In this document: piece by piece, positions 9,341 through 18,195 of the stretch
How the letters are laid out: every line of letters starts with the position of its first letter
How positions within the stretch are numbered: position 1 is the first letter of the stretch
Assembly (NCBI GenBank): GCA_963701375.1
Contig: CAVOZT010000001.1
Location: 310,001-374,000, forward strand
DNA: 64,000 bases
Source of the DNA: CAVXTF01 sp963701375
GTDB lineage: Bacteria; Actinomycetota; Acidimicrobiia; Acidimicrobiales; CAVXTF01
Direction of reading: 5' to 3'
Made by a program: the position numbers and the translations under genes
The notes under the pieces: generated by a model
The model's input: only the letters and a program-made list of their open reading frames with translations
Databases searched by the model: none
Told to the model about the DNA's origin: nothing

Positions 9341-10099
9341 ATGGAGTCGCAGCGCACGACAGGTCGCTTCTCAGAGTGCACAGATGACCACAATGGGTTT
9401 ACGAAGCGTCTCTTCTCGCCTCTGCCGGAGCGCTACGACCGCCTCGAGGCATTGCTGTCGCTGGGTCAGAACGATCGTTGGCGGCGCCAGATGGTCAACA
9501 AGATCGCGGCCGGCGGGCCGGCTCTCGTGCTCGACGTCGCAACCGGGACGGCAGGTGTGGCTCTGGAGCTGAACGGCCGGACAGCATGTCGTGTGGTCGG
9601 GATCGACCTCACGGAGGCGATGCTCCGAGAAGGTAAGCGTCGAATCGCCGCAGTTCGAAAAGGAGACCGTATCGAGGTGGTCTTGGGGAACGCAGACAAG
9701 CTTCCGTTTCCCGATTCGAGCTTCGACGCGCTGTGCTTCACCTACCTGCTCAGATACGTGCCGGACCCTGGCGCGACTCTCCGCGAGCTCGCGCGCGTGG
9801 TGAAACCCGGCGGGGTGGTTGCGAGTCTGGAGTTCATGCGCCCGCCGAATCCCTTTTGGCGCGCTTGTTGGGTGCTCTATACCAGGGTCGTGTTGCCACT
9901 CGGTGGGCTCGTCACAGGAGGTCGTGCCTGGTTCGACGTCGGGCGGTTCCTCGGCCCGAATATCTCCGAGCACTACCGGCGCTATCCGCTCGAGCAGATC
10001 GTGGCCCTCTGGGAGAAGGCGGGGATCGACGGCGTCGGCACACGCCTCATGAGTCTTGGTGGGGGCTTGGTCATGTGGGGTACGCGCGCCGGTGGCTGA
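9341..10099 (+). CDS. menG: Demethylmenaquinone methyltransferase (UbiE/MenG)
   Basis: SAM-dependent C-methyltransferase for the last step of menaquinone synthesis. Hallmarks are FSPLPERYDRLEALLSLGQNDRWRR at the N-terminus, motif I VLDVATGTAGVALEL, GIDLTEAMLREGK, LGNADKLPFPDSSFDALCFTYLLRYVPDP and ARVVKPGGVVASLEFMRP. The C-terminal GRFLGPNISEHYRRYPLEQI is also characteristic. Length 252 is normal. It overlaps the following UbiA-like gene by 8 bases, so the two are probably co-translated. FTKRLFSPL replaces the usual VFDRVA-type start. Confidence 0.93.
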   Translation: MESQRTTGRFSECTDDHNGFTKRLFSPLPERYDRLEALLSLGQNDRWRRQMVNKIAAGGPALVLDVATGTAGVALELNGRTACRVVGIDLTEAMLREGKRRIAAVRKGDRIEVVLGNADKLPFPDSSFDALCFTYLLRYVPDPGATLRELARVVKPGGVVASLEFMRPPNPFWRACWVLYTRVVLPLGGLVTGGRAWFDVGRFLGPNISEHYRRYPLEQIVALWEKAGIDGVGTRLMSLGGGLVMWGTRAGG

Positions 10100-10832
10100 G
10101 GAAGATCGCGCCTTACGACCCGCCTACTACGCGGCGCGGACCGGGGGGTGGCGCGACTGGTGGACGTTGCTCCATCCTCCATACACCGCATGGCACCTGT
10201 CTTACGTCGTCATCGGGGCGGTGCTTGCGCCACGGGTGAGCACGGCTCGCCTTGTCGCGACTTTGCTCGCGTTCTTCGCCGCCGTGGGTTTGGCCGCCCA
10301 TGCGCTCGACGAGCTGAAGGACCGACCGCTTCGGACTTCGATACCTTCGCCAGCACTTGTGGCAGTAGCCGTTGCAGGTCTCGTTACGGCGGTCGCGCTC
10401 GGGGTTGCAGGGGTAGCGAAGGTGGGGTGGATCCTCCTACCGTTCATCGTCGTCGGTCCGCTCCTTGTCGTCGCGTACAACGCCGAGCTGTTCGGGGGCC
10501 TGGTTCATACCGACGCCGGTTTTGCGGCCGCTTGGGGAGCCTTCCCAGTGCTCACGGCTTACGTCGCTCAAGCCAAGACGTTGGCACTTGCGCCAGTCAT
10601 AGCTGCTGCCGCGGCGTTCGCCCTCTCCGCCGCGCAGCGGGCTCTCAGTACACCCGCTCGGATGGTCAGACGGAGGGTTGCGAGCGTCGAGGGGACCGTT
10701 CTTCTGACCGACGGATCATCGAGGCTTGTGGACGAGACACTGCTCATTCGACCCCTCGAGCGAGCGCTCGCTGCTATGTCGTGGTCGATCGTCCTGCTTG
10801 CTGCCGCCTTGGCCGTCGCACGCCTAGGGTGA
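10092..10832 (+). CDS. Multi-pass membrane protein, divergent UbiA-prenyltransferase-like
   Basis: About 246 residues with six or more hydrophobic helices (YVVIGAVLAP, LLAFFAAVGLAAHAL, LVAVAVAGLVTAVALGVAGVA, WILLPFIVVGPLLVVAYNAELF, VIAAAAAFALSA, SWSIVLLAAALAVARLG). After the second helix it has LDELKDRPLRT, which resembles the first Asp-rich motif of UbiA prenyltransferases. The second Asp motif is not visible. GTG at 10092 is chosen because it overlaps the menG stop by 8 bases. Its neighbours suggest quinone biosynthesis, possibly a prenyl-transfer step, but the missing motif keeps this tentative. Confidence 0.6.
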   Translation: MAEEDRALRPAYYAARTGGWRDWWTLLHPPYTAWHLSYVVIGAVLAPRVSTARLVATLLAFFAAVGLAAHALDELKDRPLRTSIPSPALVAVAVAGLVTAVALGVAGVAKVGWILLPFIVVGPLLVVAYNAELFGGLVHTDAGFAAAWGAFPVLTAYVAQAKTLALAPVIAAAAAFALSAAQRALSTPARMVRRRVASVEGTVLLTDGSSRLVDETLLIRPLERALAAMSWSIVLLAAALAVARLG

Positions 10833-10839
10833 TTTTCCG

Positions 10840-11553
10840 ATGACCCTGTACGGACCTGACATATACACAGAGCCGGACGGCCACCCGGACACCTTGGCCA
10901 ATCTCGGGCCTTTACGACCCATGGCGGGAATCTGGGAAGGCACCAAGGGCTCAGACCAGCATCCCGTCGTGGAAGGGACCGAGAAGAACACGTTCGTCGA
11001 GCATTACGAGTTGCACCCGATCGACCGGCAGACCAACGGGCCCCAGCTCTTCTACGGCCTGAGATACCACACGCACATCACCAAGCCCGACGATCCCGAG
11101 ACGTTCCATGACCAAGTTGGCTATTGGCTGTTCGAGCCCGCCGCCAACGCGGTAACTCTGACACTCGGCATTCCCCGGGCCCAGGTGCTGCTCGCTTCTG
11201 GTCCGGCAGGCCCCGACTCCACCGATTTCGAGCTCAACGCCACCGTCGGCTCTGAGACCCACGGCATATTGTCCAACCCGTTCCTCGACCGTGCGTTCCG
11301 TACTCTCAGCTATCGGATCCACGTGACGATAAACGCCGACGGGACTTGGTCATATGAAGAAGAAGGGGTATTGCAAATACCTGGGAGAGACGAACCCTTC
11401 AGTCACGTCGACCGCAACACCCTGACAAAGATCGGTCCCCCCGAGCTGAACCCGCTGGCAAGGGCTGCTCTACAAGCAGGCGGTGGCTCATTAGTCGAAC
11501 CAGCGAACAGCCTCGGAATCGGGTCGTTGAAGTCGACGAGCAAGGACCTTTGA
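10840..11553 (+). CDS. Nitrobindin-like heme-binding beta-barrel protein
   Basis: A 237-residue soluble protein of the FABP-like/nitrobindin (DUF1794) type. It has LGPLRPMAGIWEGTKGSD at the N-terminus (the GxWxGxG-type strand), a run of beta strands, and GYWLFEPAANAVTLTLGIPRAQVLLASG. Nitrobindins bind heme b through a C-terminal His; HVDRNTLTK near residue 190 is a candidate region, but I cannot assign the ligand. It begins 7 bases after the UbiA-like gene, so probably belongs to the menG operon. Its role there is unknown. Confidence 0.75.
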   Translation: MTLYGPDIYTEPDGHPDTLANLGPLRPMAGIWEGTKGSDQHPVVEGTEKNTFVEHYELHPIDRQTNGPQLFYGLRYHTHITKPDDPETFHDQVGYWLFEPAANAVTLTLGIPRAQVLLASGPAGPDSTDFELNATVGSETHGILSNPFLDRAFRTLSYRIHVTINADGTWSYEEEGVLQIPGRDEPFSHVDRNTLTKIGPPELNPLARAALQAGGGSLVEPANSLGIGSLKSTSKDL

Positions 11554-11819
11554 CCGTCGTCACGGCGCCATGAAAGACAGAGCGGGCGCGCAGTAACACT
11601 TCGTCGTGCGAATGGATGTTGCCCCGTCCTACAAATGCGCACCGGTACAAGTCGGACAGATCGCAGAGTTCTATTTCATCGCAGGGTTCTCTCTCAGTCC
11701 GTAAATCGCCCTGCCGAGATTTCCGCGAACGCTGCAGGTTGCGGAAACTCACACTCACAACGAACAAAAAAGGGGGTGAGGTTCAAGAACCCTTTTCTTG
11801 TATCCGACAATAAATTGTC
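11554..11819. other. AT-richer intergenic region before the beta-helix gene
   Basis: 266 bases without a supported gene. Composition shifts toward A and T in the second half (ACAACGAACAAAAAAGGGGG, ACAATAAATTGTC). The last of these contains a short inverted repeat, ACAATAAATTGT, ending directly at the next start codon. A purine-rich AAAAAAGGGGGTGAGG at about 11766-11781 looks like a ribosome binding site, but it lies about 40 bases from the ATG at 11820. It would suit a GTG at 11775 in another frame, which gives no credible protein. Confidence 0.5.
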
Positions 11820-13079
11820 ATGGGGAACCCACATTTCTGGTGGGACCCGCTCGTACGAGCGGCATCCCACTTCCTTGCCCGTGCCGCAATTGCCGCCATC
11901 GCCGTTGTTCTCGTTGTTGTATTGGTTTCAACAACAAGCGGAAAACCGGTGCCGGCGGCTCAGACCTTTTATCCACCGTCATCGATAAATGACACATGTG
12001 CAACTGATGACACCGTCGCCTTAGGTGCGTGGCTCTACTCGCTGCCGAAAGGTATCTCCGGTTCTCCGACGCAGGTCAACTTCGGAACGGGCTGCTACCA
12101 GATCGACGGCACGCTCTTCCTGCGCGGGTTCCAGTACTTCACGTTCGAGAACGGGAAGTTCGTGCAGAAGGTCGCGAACGACGTGGCGACCGGCGACTGG
12201 TCCGGCGTCGGGCCGGTTCGACCTGCTTACTGCGGGAACCCGAAGTACACCACCGACATCACCGACCTCTACACGCTCGACCCCTTCACGCTCATGTGGG
12301 CCTTCGAGGGCGGCTGCGATATCACCCTCCAGAACATGAAGATCAGTGGCCCGAACACTGCTGCGACGTCTGGCAACTACCACTTGGAGCAGGACACGTT
12401 CATCAACTTCTACGGGACCCAGCGAGCGCTCGTCTCGAACGTCATCATGCGGAACCCGTATGGCGACTATGTGGACGCCGTGTTCCTCCACGAATCATCC
12501 GGGGGGGTCCAGTACCTGGTGCCGGCAACCGACATCACTGTCCAGAACTGCAACCTTGCCGGATCAGGAAGGCAGGGCTTGAGCGTGATCCTTGCCAATC
12601 GTGTCGCCTTCGTTAACAACACGATCTATTCGGCCCACGCCACGGTTTTCGACGTGGAACAGGACGCCATCGGGGGACTCGAGACCGACATCCTGATCAG
12701 CGGGAACGCCCTTGTCGGATTCCATTACGCGGACGTGCTGTCCGCGCAGACCGGGGGGAAGATCGAGCGTCTCCAGTTCACCAACAACAACATGATCGAT
12801 GGGGGCCAGATGCGGGTGATCATCGCGGACAAACTGTTGGGAAGCGACGTTCGCATCGACAACAACACGGCCTCCGCAGTCGATTCGGCGTCTGACTACG
12901 TGGTGCCGGCGATTCAGATGTTAGGGATCCTTCCAAGGACTGTCGAGATCGACGACAACACGATCCCTCTAGGCCCGGGCGGGCTCACGAACGCTTACAG
13001 GACCTCGTTAGTCTGCATGGCCGCGGCCTGTCCGGCGCCCTCGCCGATCGCTCCTCCGATCCCGCCGGCGCTACCCTGA
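11820..13079 (+). CDS. Secreted or membrane-anchored right-handed beta-helix protein
   Basis: A 419-residue protein with an N-terminal signal anchor (RAAIAAIAVVLVVVLVSTTSG). The large extracellular part carries pectate-lyase-like beta-helix features: repeated Asn-rich rungs such as DITLQNMKISG, ALVSNVIMRNPYG, DITVQNCNLAG, RVAFVNNTIYS, DILISGNALVG, RLQFTNNNMIDG and DVRIDNNTAS. The C-terminus is Pro-rich (CPAPSPIAPPIPPALP). Such folds occur in polysaccharide lyases, hydrolases and adhesins. No catalytic triad could be assigned. It stands alone after an AT-richer upstream region and may be acquired. Substrate unknown. Confidence 0.75.
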   Translation: MGNPHFWWDPLVRAASHFLARAAIAAIAVVLVVVLVSTTSGKPVPAAQTFYPPSSINDTCATDDTVALGAWLYSLPKGISGSPTQVNFGTGCYQIDGTLFLRGFQYFTFENGKFVQKVANDVATGDWSGVGPVRPAYCGNPKYTTDITDLYTLDPFTLMWAFEGGCDITLQNMKISGPNTAATSGNYHLEQDTFINFYGTQRALVSNVIMRNPYGDYVDAVFLHESSGGVQYLVPATDITVQNCNLAGSGRQGLSVILANRVAFVNNTIYSAHATVFDVEQDAIGGLETDILISGNALVGFHYADVLSAQTGGKIERLQFTNNNMIDGGQMRVIIADKLLGSDVRIDNNTASAVDSASDYVVPAIQMLGILPRTVEIDDNTIPLGPGGLTNAYRTSLVCMAAACPAPSPIAPPIPPALP

Positions 13080-13085
13080 CGTAGT

Positions 13086-13604
13086 TCACAGAGATCCTCG
13101 GTAGCCGAACTCTGGAGGCAAACCGCGCAAGGTCATCTCGACCACGCGGTCGTGTCCCCAACGCAGGAGCGGGTAGGCGAAGCGGCTGGCCAGTCGCATG
13201 GGTCTCTGCATCATCTCGACGGTCCAGTCGATATCGACAGTGGTGCCGACCGGGCTCGCGTGCATCTCGAGGTGCGCGACGCCCTCCAGATCGCCGTGCA
13301 CCTCCGCGCCGAGTGATTTGTTCTTGATACTGCTCACGATCTCGACGCGGACCCGCATCCGGTACGGCAGCGGCGGCGCCACGACACCGTGCAGAACGGA
13401 GCCGGCGCGAAGTCCGTCCCCGTGCAAGCGAAACTCCTGTAACCAGCCCCACCACCCGCCGAACCTGTCGACCTGCTCGATCGCCGCCCAGAGCTCTCCG
13501 GGCGACAAGGCGAAGGCGTAGGTTCCTCGGTACTCGATGACGGGAGCCGCCACCAAGTCGATGGTAACCGGACACCATCTGGGCCTGACGCGACCGGACC
13601 CCAT
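13086..13604 (-). CDS. SRPBCC (START-like) superfamily protein
   Basis: Polyketide-cyclase-like helix-grip fold. VIEYRGTYAFALSPGELWAAIEQVDRFGGWWGWLQEFRLHG is the typical opening (strand, then the alpha-helix pair around a Trp-rich turn). DWTVEMMQRPMRLASRFAYPLLRWGHDRVVEMTLRGL forms the long C-terminal helix lining the ligand cavity. About 172 residues from ATG at 13604. The first 17 residues (GSGRVRPRWCPVTIDL) overlap the direct repeats described at 13571-13643, so translation may begin further in. Ligand unknown. It ends 6 bases from the convergent beta-helix gene. Confidence 0.72.
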   Translation of the reverse strand: MGSGRVRPRWCPVTIDLVAAPVIEYRGTYAFALSPGELWAAIEQVDRFGGWWGWLQEFRLHGDGLRAGSVLHGVVAPPLPYRMRVRVEIVSSIKNKSLGAEVHGDLEGVAHLEMHASPVGTTVDIDWTVEMMQRPMRLASRFAYPLLRWGHDRVVEMTLRGLPPEFGYRGSL

Positions 13605-13643
13605 CGGGACCTATCGAACCAGACCCCATCGGGGCCTATCGAA
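13571..13643. repeat. Three short direct repeats of about 25 bases
   Basis: Copies begin at 13571, 13597 and 13622. The second and third share 22 bases with one mismatch (positions 13597-13618 and 13622-13643, core ACCCCATCGGG then CCTATCGAA). The first is degenerate (ACACCATCTGGGCCTGACGCGA). The array ends 17 bases before the start of the binding lipoprotein gene and overlaps the 5' end of the divergent SRPBCC frame. It could be a repeated operator or simple duplication. Confidence 0.6.
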
Positions 13644-13659
13644 ATGGTATGCATGTGAC

Positions 13660-15324
13660 ATGGGGATGGATCGTCGGACGTTTCTGCGTGGCGCTGGCGG
13701 CGGTGCAGCGCTTGGGGTCGGTGCCACACTTCTAGGGGCATGTACCAACTCTTCGAACCTCACCGGGCACGGCGCGAACATCATCAAGTACAAGAATCCG
13801 GCGGGTGCGGGTATCGGAAAGGGCACTCCCGTGCGCGGCGGTCAGATCACCATGTCGACCGGGTCAGAGATAAACGGCTTCGACCCGTCTCAGAGCAGCT
13901 GGGACGCGACCGGCCTCCAGTACGCGTCGACCGTCTACGACCAGCTTGCCCAACTTGCACCTGATGGATCGGTCCGTCCGTATCTGGCGGAATCGATCAC
14001 GCCAAATGCCGACTACGACGTGTGGACGATCCAGGTGCGGCCGAACGTCGTGTTCCACAACGGCAAGGCGCTCGACGCGGCAGCAGTGAAAGAAAACTTG
14101 GATGCGTTCGTATCCTCACTTCTCACCGGAGCCGCCTTCAACAACGTCGAGAAGAGCACGGTAACAGGACCTCTAACCGTCCAGGTCACCACCAAGACTC
14201 CTTGGGTCGCGTTCCCCTTTTACCTGACAGCGCAGGTCGGGACGATCGCCGAGCCGAGCACGCTCGGCAAGTCCGCCCAGAACCACCCAATCGGCACAGG
14301 CCCATTCACCTTCGTGGACTGGGTTCCGAACTCCCACTTCACCGCCAAGCGGAATCCCAATTACTGGCGTCCCAACCTTCCTTACCTCGACACGGTCACC
14401 TACACACCCCTCATCGATCCCGGCTCGCGCGAGAACGCGCTGAAGTCAGGCTCCATAGACATCATGCAGTCGAACTTCACGCAGAACCTCGTGGACCTGT
14501 GGGGTCTTTCGGGATACACGGTGGTGAACGATCTCTTCTCCACGTTCGAACCCGACATGGACTGCGTCATGATCAACACGGCAGCGCCTCCGTTCGACGA
14601 CGTGAGGGTACGGCAGGCGCTCGCGTACGCGGCAGACCCCAAGGTCATCGTCGAGGAGATCTGGAACGGCATTCCCCCTGTCTCGACCGGGCCTTTCGTC
14701 CCCGGGTCCCCAGATTACGGAGAGACCGGCTTTCCCAAGTTCAACCTTCAAAAGGCGAAGAATCTCGTCCAGCAGATCCAACACGACACCGGAAAGCCGA
14801 TACCCACGTTCACGTTCGACACCGTTCCCTCGCCTCAGTACGTCCGGATCAACGAGCTCGTGCAGCAGATGTGGCTGAAGGCCGGGATCCAATGCACGAT
14901 CCAGGAGGTACAGCAGTCGGAGCTGATCCAGAACGCCCTCACGGGCAAGTTCCAGGCGACCGCATGGCAGCAGTTCAACAGCCCGGACCCCGACGGTAAC
15001 TACGTCTGGTGGAGCACGAAGAGTGTCCAGCCGATCGGCGGACTTTCGCTGAACATGGCCCGCAACTCAGACCCCCAGATCCAGCAGGCCCTCGAGACCG
15101 GCCGCCAGAGCACCGACCCGCACGCGAGGGCGCTCGCATACCAGGAGGTGGCCCGCCGGTTCGCCGTCAACCTGCCGTACCTCTGGTCGAACCGTGCCGT
15201 GTGGATGGTGGCCGCCCACAACTACGTCCAGAACTTCAACGGACCTACCTTCCCAGACGGGTCCAAGAAGCTCGGGATGATCGCGGGAATCATCTCGGTG
15301 ACGGAGGTTTGGCGTTCCAGCTGA
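13660..15324 (+). CDS. ABC transporter substrate-binding lipoprotein, family 5 (Tat-exported)
   Basis: Extracellular solute-binding protein of the peptide/nickel/opine (SBP_bac_5) family. MGMDRRTFLRGAGGGAALG is a twin-arginine signal and LLGACTN supplies the lipobox Cys, so it is a Tat-dependent lipoprotein. Mature features include YDQLAQLAPDGSVRPYLAESI, the DVWTIQVRPNVVFHNGKALDAAAVKENLD block, HPIGTGPFTFVDWVPN, RNPNYWRPNLPYLDTVTY and DVRVRQALAYAADPKVIVEEI. About 554 residues. No permease or ATPase genes are adjacent, so it is an orphan binding protein. Neighbouring amine-catabolism genes suggest an amino compound or peptide ligand (inference). Confidence 0.9.
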   Translation: MGMDRRTFLRGAGGGAALGVGATLLGACTNSSNLTGHGANIIKYKNPAGAGIGKGTPVRGGQITMSTGSEINGFDPSQSSWDATGLQYASTVYDQLAQLAPDGSVRPYLAESITPNADYDVWTIQVRPNVVFHNGKALDAAAVKENLDAFVSSLLTGAAFNNVEKSTVTGPLTVQVTTKTPWVAFPFYLTAQVGTIAEPSTLGKSAQNHPIGTGPFTFVDWVPNSHFTAKRNPNYWRPNLPYLDTVTYTPLIDPGSRENALKSGSIDIMQSNFTQNLVDLWGLSGYTVVNDLFSTFEPDMDCVMINTAAPPFDDVRVRQALAYAADPKVIVEEIWNGIPPVSTGPFVPGSPDYGETGFPKFNLQKAKNLVQQIQHDTGKPIPTFTFDTVPSPQYVRINELVQQMWLKAGIQCTIQEVQQSELIQNALTGKFQATAWQQFNSPDPDGNYVWWSTKSVQPIGGLSLNMARNSDPQIQQALETGRQSTDPHARALAYQEVARRFAVNLPYLWSNRAVWMVAAHNYVQNFNGPTFPDGSKKLGMIAGIISVTEVWRSS

Positions 15325-15342
15325 TCTGACCGAGCGAAAGAC

Positions 15343-16734
15343 TCAGGCCCCGGTCAGACGTTCGAGTAGAGCACCGCTTCGCGACGTGCGTCCGGTCTTC
15401 TCCTCTGCCCGGTCGGCAACAGAGGCGAGCCGGAGCGCTGCGTTTACGCCGAGCCACCGCAGGGGTTCGGGCTCCCATTTAGGCGAGGTGTGTCCGACCC
15501 AGGGCAGCCGGACGAGATCTGTGTCGCGACCGAGAATCAGGTCGGCGAGGGTGCGACCCGCAAGGTTGGCAGTCGAAACTCCGTCGCCCGCGTAGCCCCC
15601 CGCCCATGCGATGCGGCTTGCGCGGTCGAGACCGACAGAGGGATGCCAATCTCGGGTTATTCCGAGTGGTCCCCCCCACGCATGGGTCATTTTCTTGTTT
15701 TCCAAGGGGGGAAACAGGTGGACGAGCGTGCTCCGGATCGCTGCGTGAACTTTGGCGTCCTGGTCGAAGCGCGGTTCTATCGCGGAGCCGAAATGGTACG
15801 GCGCACCTCGTCCTCCGAACGCGATCCGGTCGTCCGCGGTGCGCTGCCCGTATATGACGAGGTGACGCATGTCCGAGAACGTCTGGCGCCTATCGAGCCC
15901 GGCGCCCGCCCAGAACTCTGCGTCAAGAGGCTCGGTCGCCACCATCAGCGAATACACCGGGACGACCGATCTCCGAAGACCCTTCAGCTCTCTCGTGAAA
16001 CCCTCGGTTGCCCTGACCACCACGTCGGCGCGTACGGTTCCCCGTTGCGTGAAGACCCGGTGAGGCGAGATGGTTTCCACGGTCGTGGACTCGCAGAGCA
16101 ACACTCCGCGTTGCTCGACGGCCTCGGCAAGACCGCGTACGAGGCGCGCAGGGTGAAGCGCTGCGCAATGTGGGTTGACGAGAGCACCGAGCACACCTGT
16201 CGCCCCGACCTCGCGCCGGGCTTCTTCTGCGCCGATCAGGCGGAGGTCGTCTGATGCGAGCCCGAGGTCGCGAGCGGCGGTCAACTCGTGTTGCGCTCGT
16301 TCGAGGTGCGCCTGGCACCTCGCGACCGAAACCGTGCCCCCTTTTGCGTAGTGGCAGTCGATGCCGAGCGAATCTGCAGCCGTTCCCACTTCGTCGACGG
16401 CGGCGCACATCGCTGCGTGCATGGCGCGTGCCGCCCGGAACCCGTGCTCCTTGGCGATGCGGCTGTAGGACGTAGCGAAGAACGCGGAGCACCACCCACC
16501 ATTGCGGCCGGATGCGCCGAACCCGGCGACGGCGCTTTCGAGCACGACGATCCGCAAGCTCGGATCGAGGTTCGACAGATAGTGCGCTGTCCAAAGCCCC
16601 GTGTACCCGGCGCCGACGATCGCAACGTCGGTCTCTGTGTCACCACGAAGCGGCTCGCGAATCGACACCGGCTTCGCGAGCGTGTCCCACCACAACGAAC
16701 CTTGCGGGGTGGTGACGGCTGAGCCTGTCGTCAC
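15343..16734 (-). CDS. FAD-dependent oxidoreductase, DAO family (gamma-glutamylputrescine oxidase-like)
   Basis: Cytoplasmic flavoprotein amine or amino-acid oxidase. FAD motif TDVAIVGAGYTGLWTAHYLSNLDP lies at about residue 34, followed by VVLESAVAGFGASGRNGGWCSAFF, which is typical of the PuuB/OrdL group. The C-terminal FAD contact is RIAWAGGYAGDGVSTANLAGRTLADLILG. Length 463 fits. Together with the following aminotransferase gene and the nearby aldehyde dehydrogenase and APC permease it forms an amine-use cluster. Putrescine, gamma-glutamylputrescine or beta-alanine-type substrates are plausible but not proven. Confidence 0.88.
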   Translation of the reverse strand: MTTGSAVTTPQGSLWWDTLAKPVSIREPLRGDTETDVAIVGAGYTGLWTAHYLSNLDPSLRIVVLESAVAGFGASGRNGGWCSAFFATSYSRIAKEHGFRAARAMHAAMCAAVDEVGTAADSLGIDCHYAKGGTVSVARCQAHLERAQHELTAARDLGLASDDLRLIGAEEARREVGATGVLGALVNPHCAALHPARLVRGLAEAVEQRGVLLCESTTVETISPHRVFTQRGTVRADVVVRATEGFTRELKGLRRSVVPVYSLMVATEPLDAEFWAGAGLDRRQTFSDMRHLVIYGQRTADDRIAFGGRGAPYHFGSAIEPRFDQDAKVHAAIRSTLVHLFPPLENKKMTHAWGGPLGITRDWHPSVGLDRASRIAWAGGYAGDGVSTANLAGRTLADLILGRDTDLVRLPWVGHTSPKWEPEPLRWLGVNAALRLASVADRAEEKTGRTSRSGALLERLTGA

Positions 16735-16761
16735 GGCCGGTTCCCTCAGGTACCCCCTGGC

Positions 16762-18111
16762 TCAGAGCCGGCTAGTCGCCTCTGTGAGGACCTCCTTCAA
16801 GATCCGCGACATCTCGTCGAAGTGCTCCTCTCCGCAGATGAGCGGAGGCGACAGCTGTATGACCGGGTCCCCGCGGTCGTCGGCCCTGCAGATGAGGCCG
16901 GCGTCGAAGAGGGCGGGGGACAGGAATCCTCTGAGCAACCTCTCGCTTTCTTCGTCGTTGAACGACTCTCGGGTCGCTTGGTCCTTCACGAGCTCGATAC
17001 CCCAGAAGAAACCGGCTCCACGAACATCTCCCACGATCGGCACGCTCCTGAGCGTCTCGAGAGAAGCTTTGAACGCATCTTCGTTCGCCCTCACGTGCCC
17101 GAGGATGTCCTCGCGCTCGAACACGTCCAGGTTTGCGAGAGCGACCGCACAGCTCACCGGATGGCCCGCGAAAGTGATCCCGTGCAGGAAGCTCGCCTTT
17201 GGCAGCAGGAACGGTTCGATGATCTTGTCTCTCGTGATTACCGCACCGAGTGGCGCGTACCCGCTCGTGAGGCCCTTCGCAATCGTGATCATGTCCGGCT
17301 GATAGCCGTACCGGTGGCAGCCGAACCATTCGCCCAGCCGCCCGAACGCGCAGATCACCTCGTCGGACACGAGCAGCACGCCGTGCTTGTCGCAGATCTC
17401 GCGCACACGCTCGAAGTAACCCGGTGGAGGCGGGAAGCACCCCCCGGAGTTCTGAACCGGCTCGAGGTAGACGGCTGCGACGGTGCCCGGTCCTTCGCGC
17501 TCGATTGCGCGATCGATCTCGTCCGCCGCCCACCTGCCGAATGCCTCGAGGTCGTCACCGAAGTACGGGGCCCTGTAGAAGTTGGTGTTGGGCACCTTGA
17601 TCGCACCGGGAACGAGCGGCTCGAAGACCTCGCGTATCGACGTGACTCCGGTGATCGAAAGAGCGCCCATCGTGGTGCCGTGGTAGGCGATGTTGCGGCT
17701 CACCACCTTGGTCCTGAGCGGTTGCCCGATCTCCTTGAAGTACTGGCGGGCGAGCTTCCAGGCGGTCTCTACCGCCTCAGACCCACTGCTCGTGAAGAAC
17801 ACTCGGTTCAGGTCGCCCGGCGCGATGCCGGCGATCTTGTCGGCGAGCTCGATGGCCTTCGGATGTGCGTAGGTCCAGATCGGGAAGTAGGCGAGCTCGC
17901 TCGACTGCTTGGCAGCTGCCTCTGCGAGCTCGGTCCTGCCATGACCGAGCTGTGACGTGAACAGACCGGCGAGCCCGTCGATGTACCTCTTGCCGCGCTG
18001 GTCCCAGACGTAAGGACCCTCTCCGCGGACGATCACCGGTATGTCATGGTCCGCGTAGGAGCCCATCCGGCTGAAGTGCATCCACAGGTGACGCTTCGCC
18101 TTGTCCTGCAT
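16762..18111 (-). CDS. Class III PLP-dependent aminotransferase
   Basis: Omega-amino-acid:pyruvate or putrescine-type transaminase, 449 residues. Visible features are the N-terminal HLWMHFSRMGSYADHDIPVIVRGEGPYVWDQRGKRYIDGLAGL, the PLP phosphate loop TSSGSEAVETAWKLARQY, AYHGTTMGALSITG, LLVSDEVICAFGRLGEWFG, and the Schiff-base Lys in MITIAKGLTSGYAPLGAV. Substrate class is inferred from the neighbours: oxidase downstream, aldehyde dehydrogenase divergent. An upstream ATG at 18170 (MSTYDNGTT) lies in a different frame; either it is unused or a base is missing between. The Lrp regulator gene lies upstream on the same strand. Confidence 0.92.
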   Translation of the reverse strand: MQDKAKRHLWMHFSRMGSYADHDIPVIVRGEGPYVWDQRGKRYIDGLAGLFTSQLGHGRTELAEAAAKQSSELAYFPIWTYAHPKAIELADKIAGIAPGDLNRVFFTSSGSEAVETAWKLARQYFKEIGQPLRTKVVSRNIAYHGTTMGALSITGVTSIREVFEPLVPGAIKVPNTNFYRAPYFGDDLEAFGRWAADEIDRAIEREGPGTVAAVYLEPVQNSGGCFPPPPGYFERVREICDKHGVLLVSDEVICAFGRLGEWFGCHRYGYQPDMITIAKGLTSGYAPLGAVITRDKIIEPFLLPKASFLHGITFAGHPVSCAVALANLDVFEREDILGHVRANEDAFKASLETLRSVPIVGDVRGAGFFWGIELVKDQATRESFNDEESERLLRGFLSPALFDAGLICRADDRGDPVIQLSPPLICGEEHFDEMSRILKEVLTEATSRL

Positions 18112-18195
18112 CGCCGCACGGCGGGTTCGCCGCCTTCTACGTCCGTGGTCCCGTTGTCGTAAGTGCTCATCGCGTCCTCTGTGCTCCCGTCGATG

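Noticed and set aside
15490..16254. Plus-strand frame of 254 residues opposite the DAO-family oxidase
   Set aside because: Arg/Gly/Pro-rich sequence with no motif; the minus strand has clear FAD motifs over the same bases.
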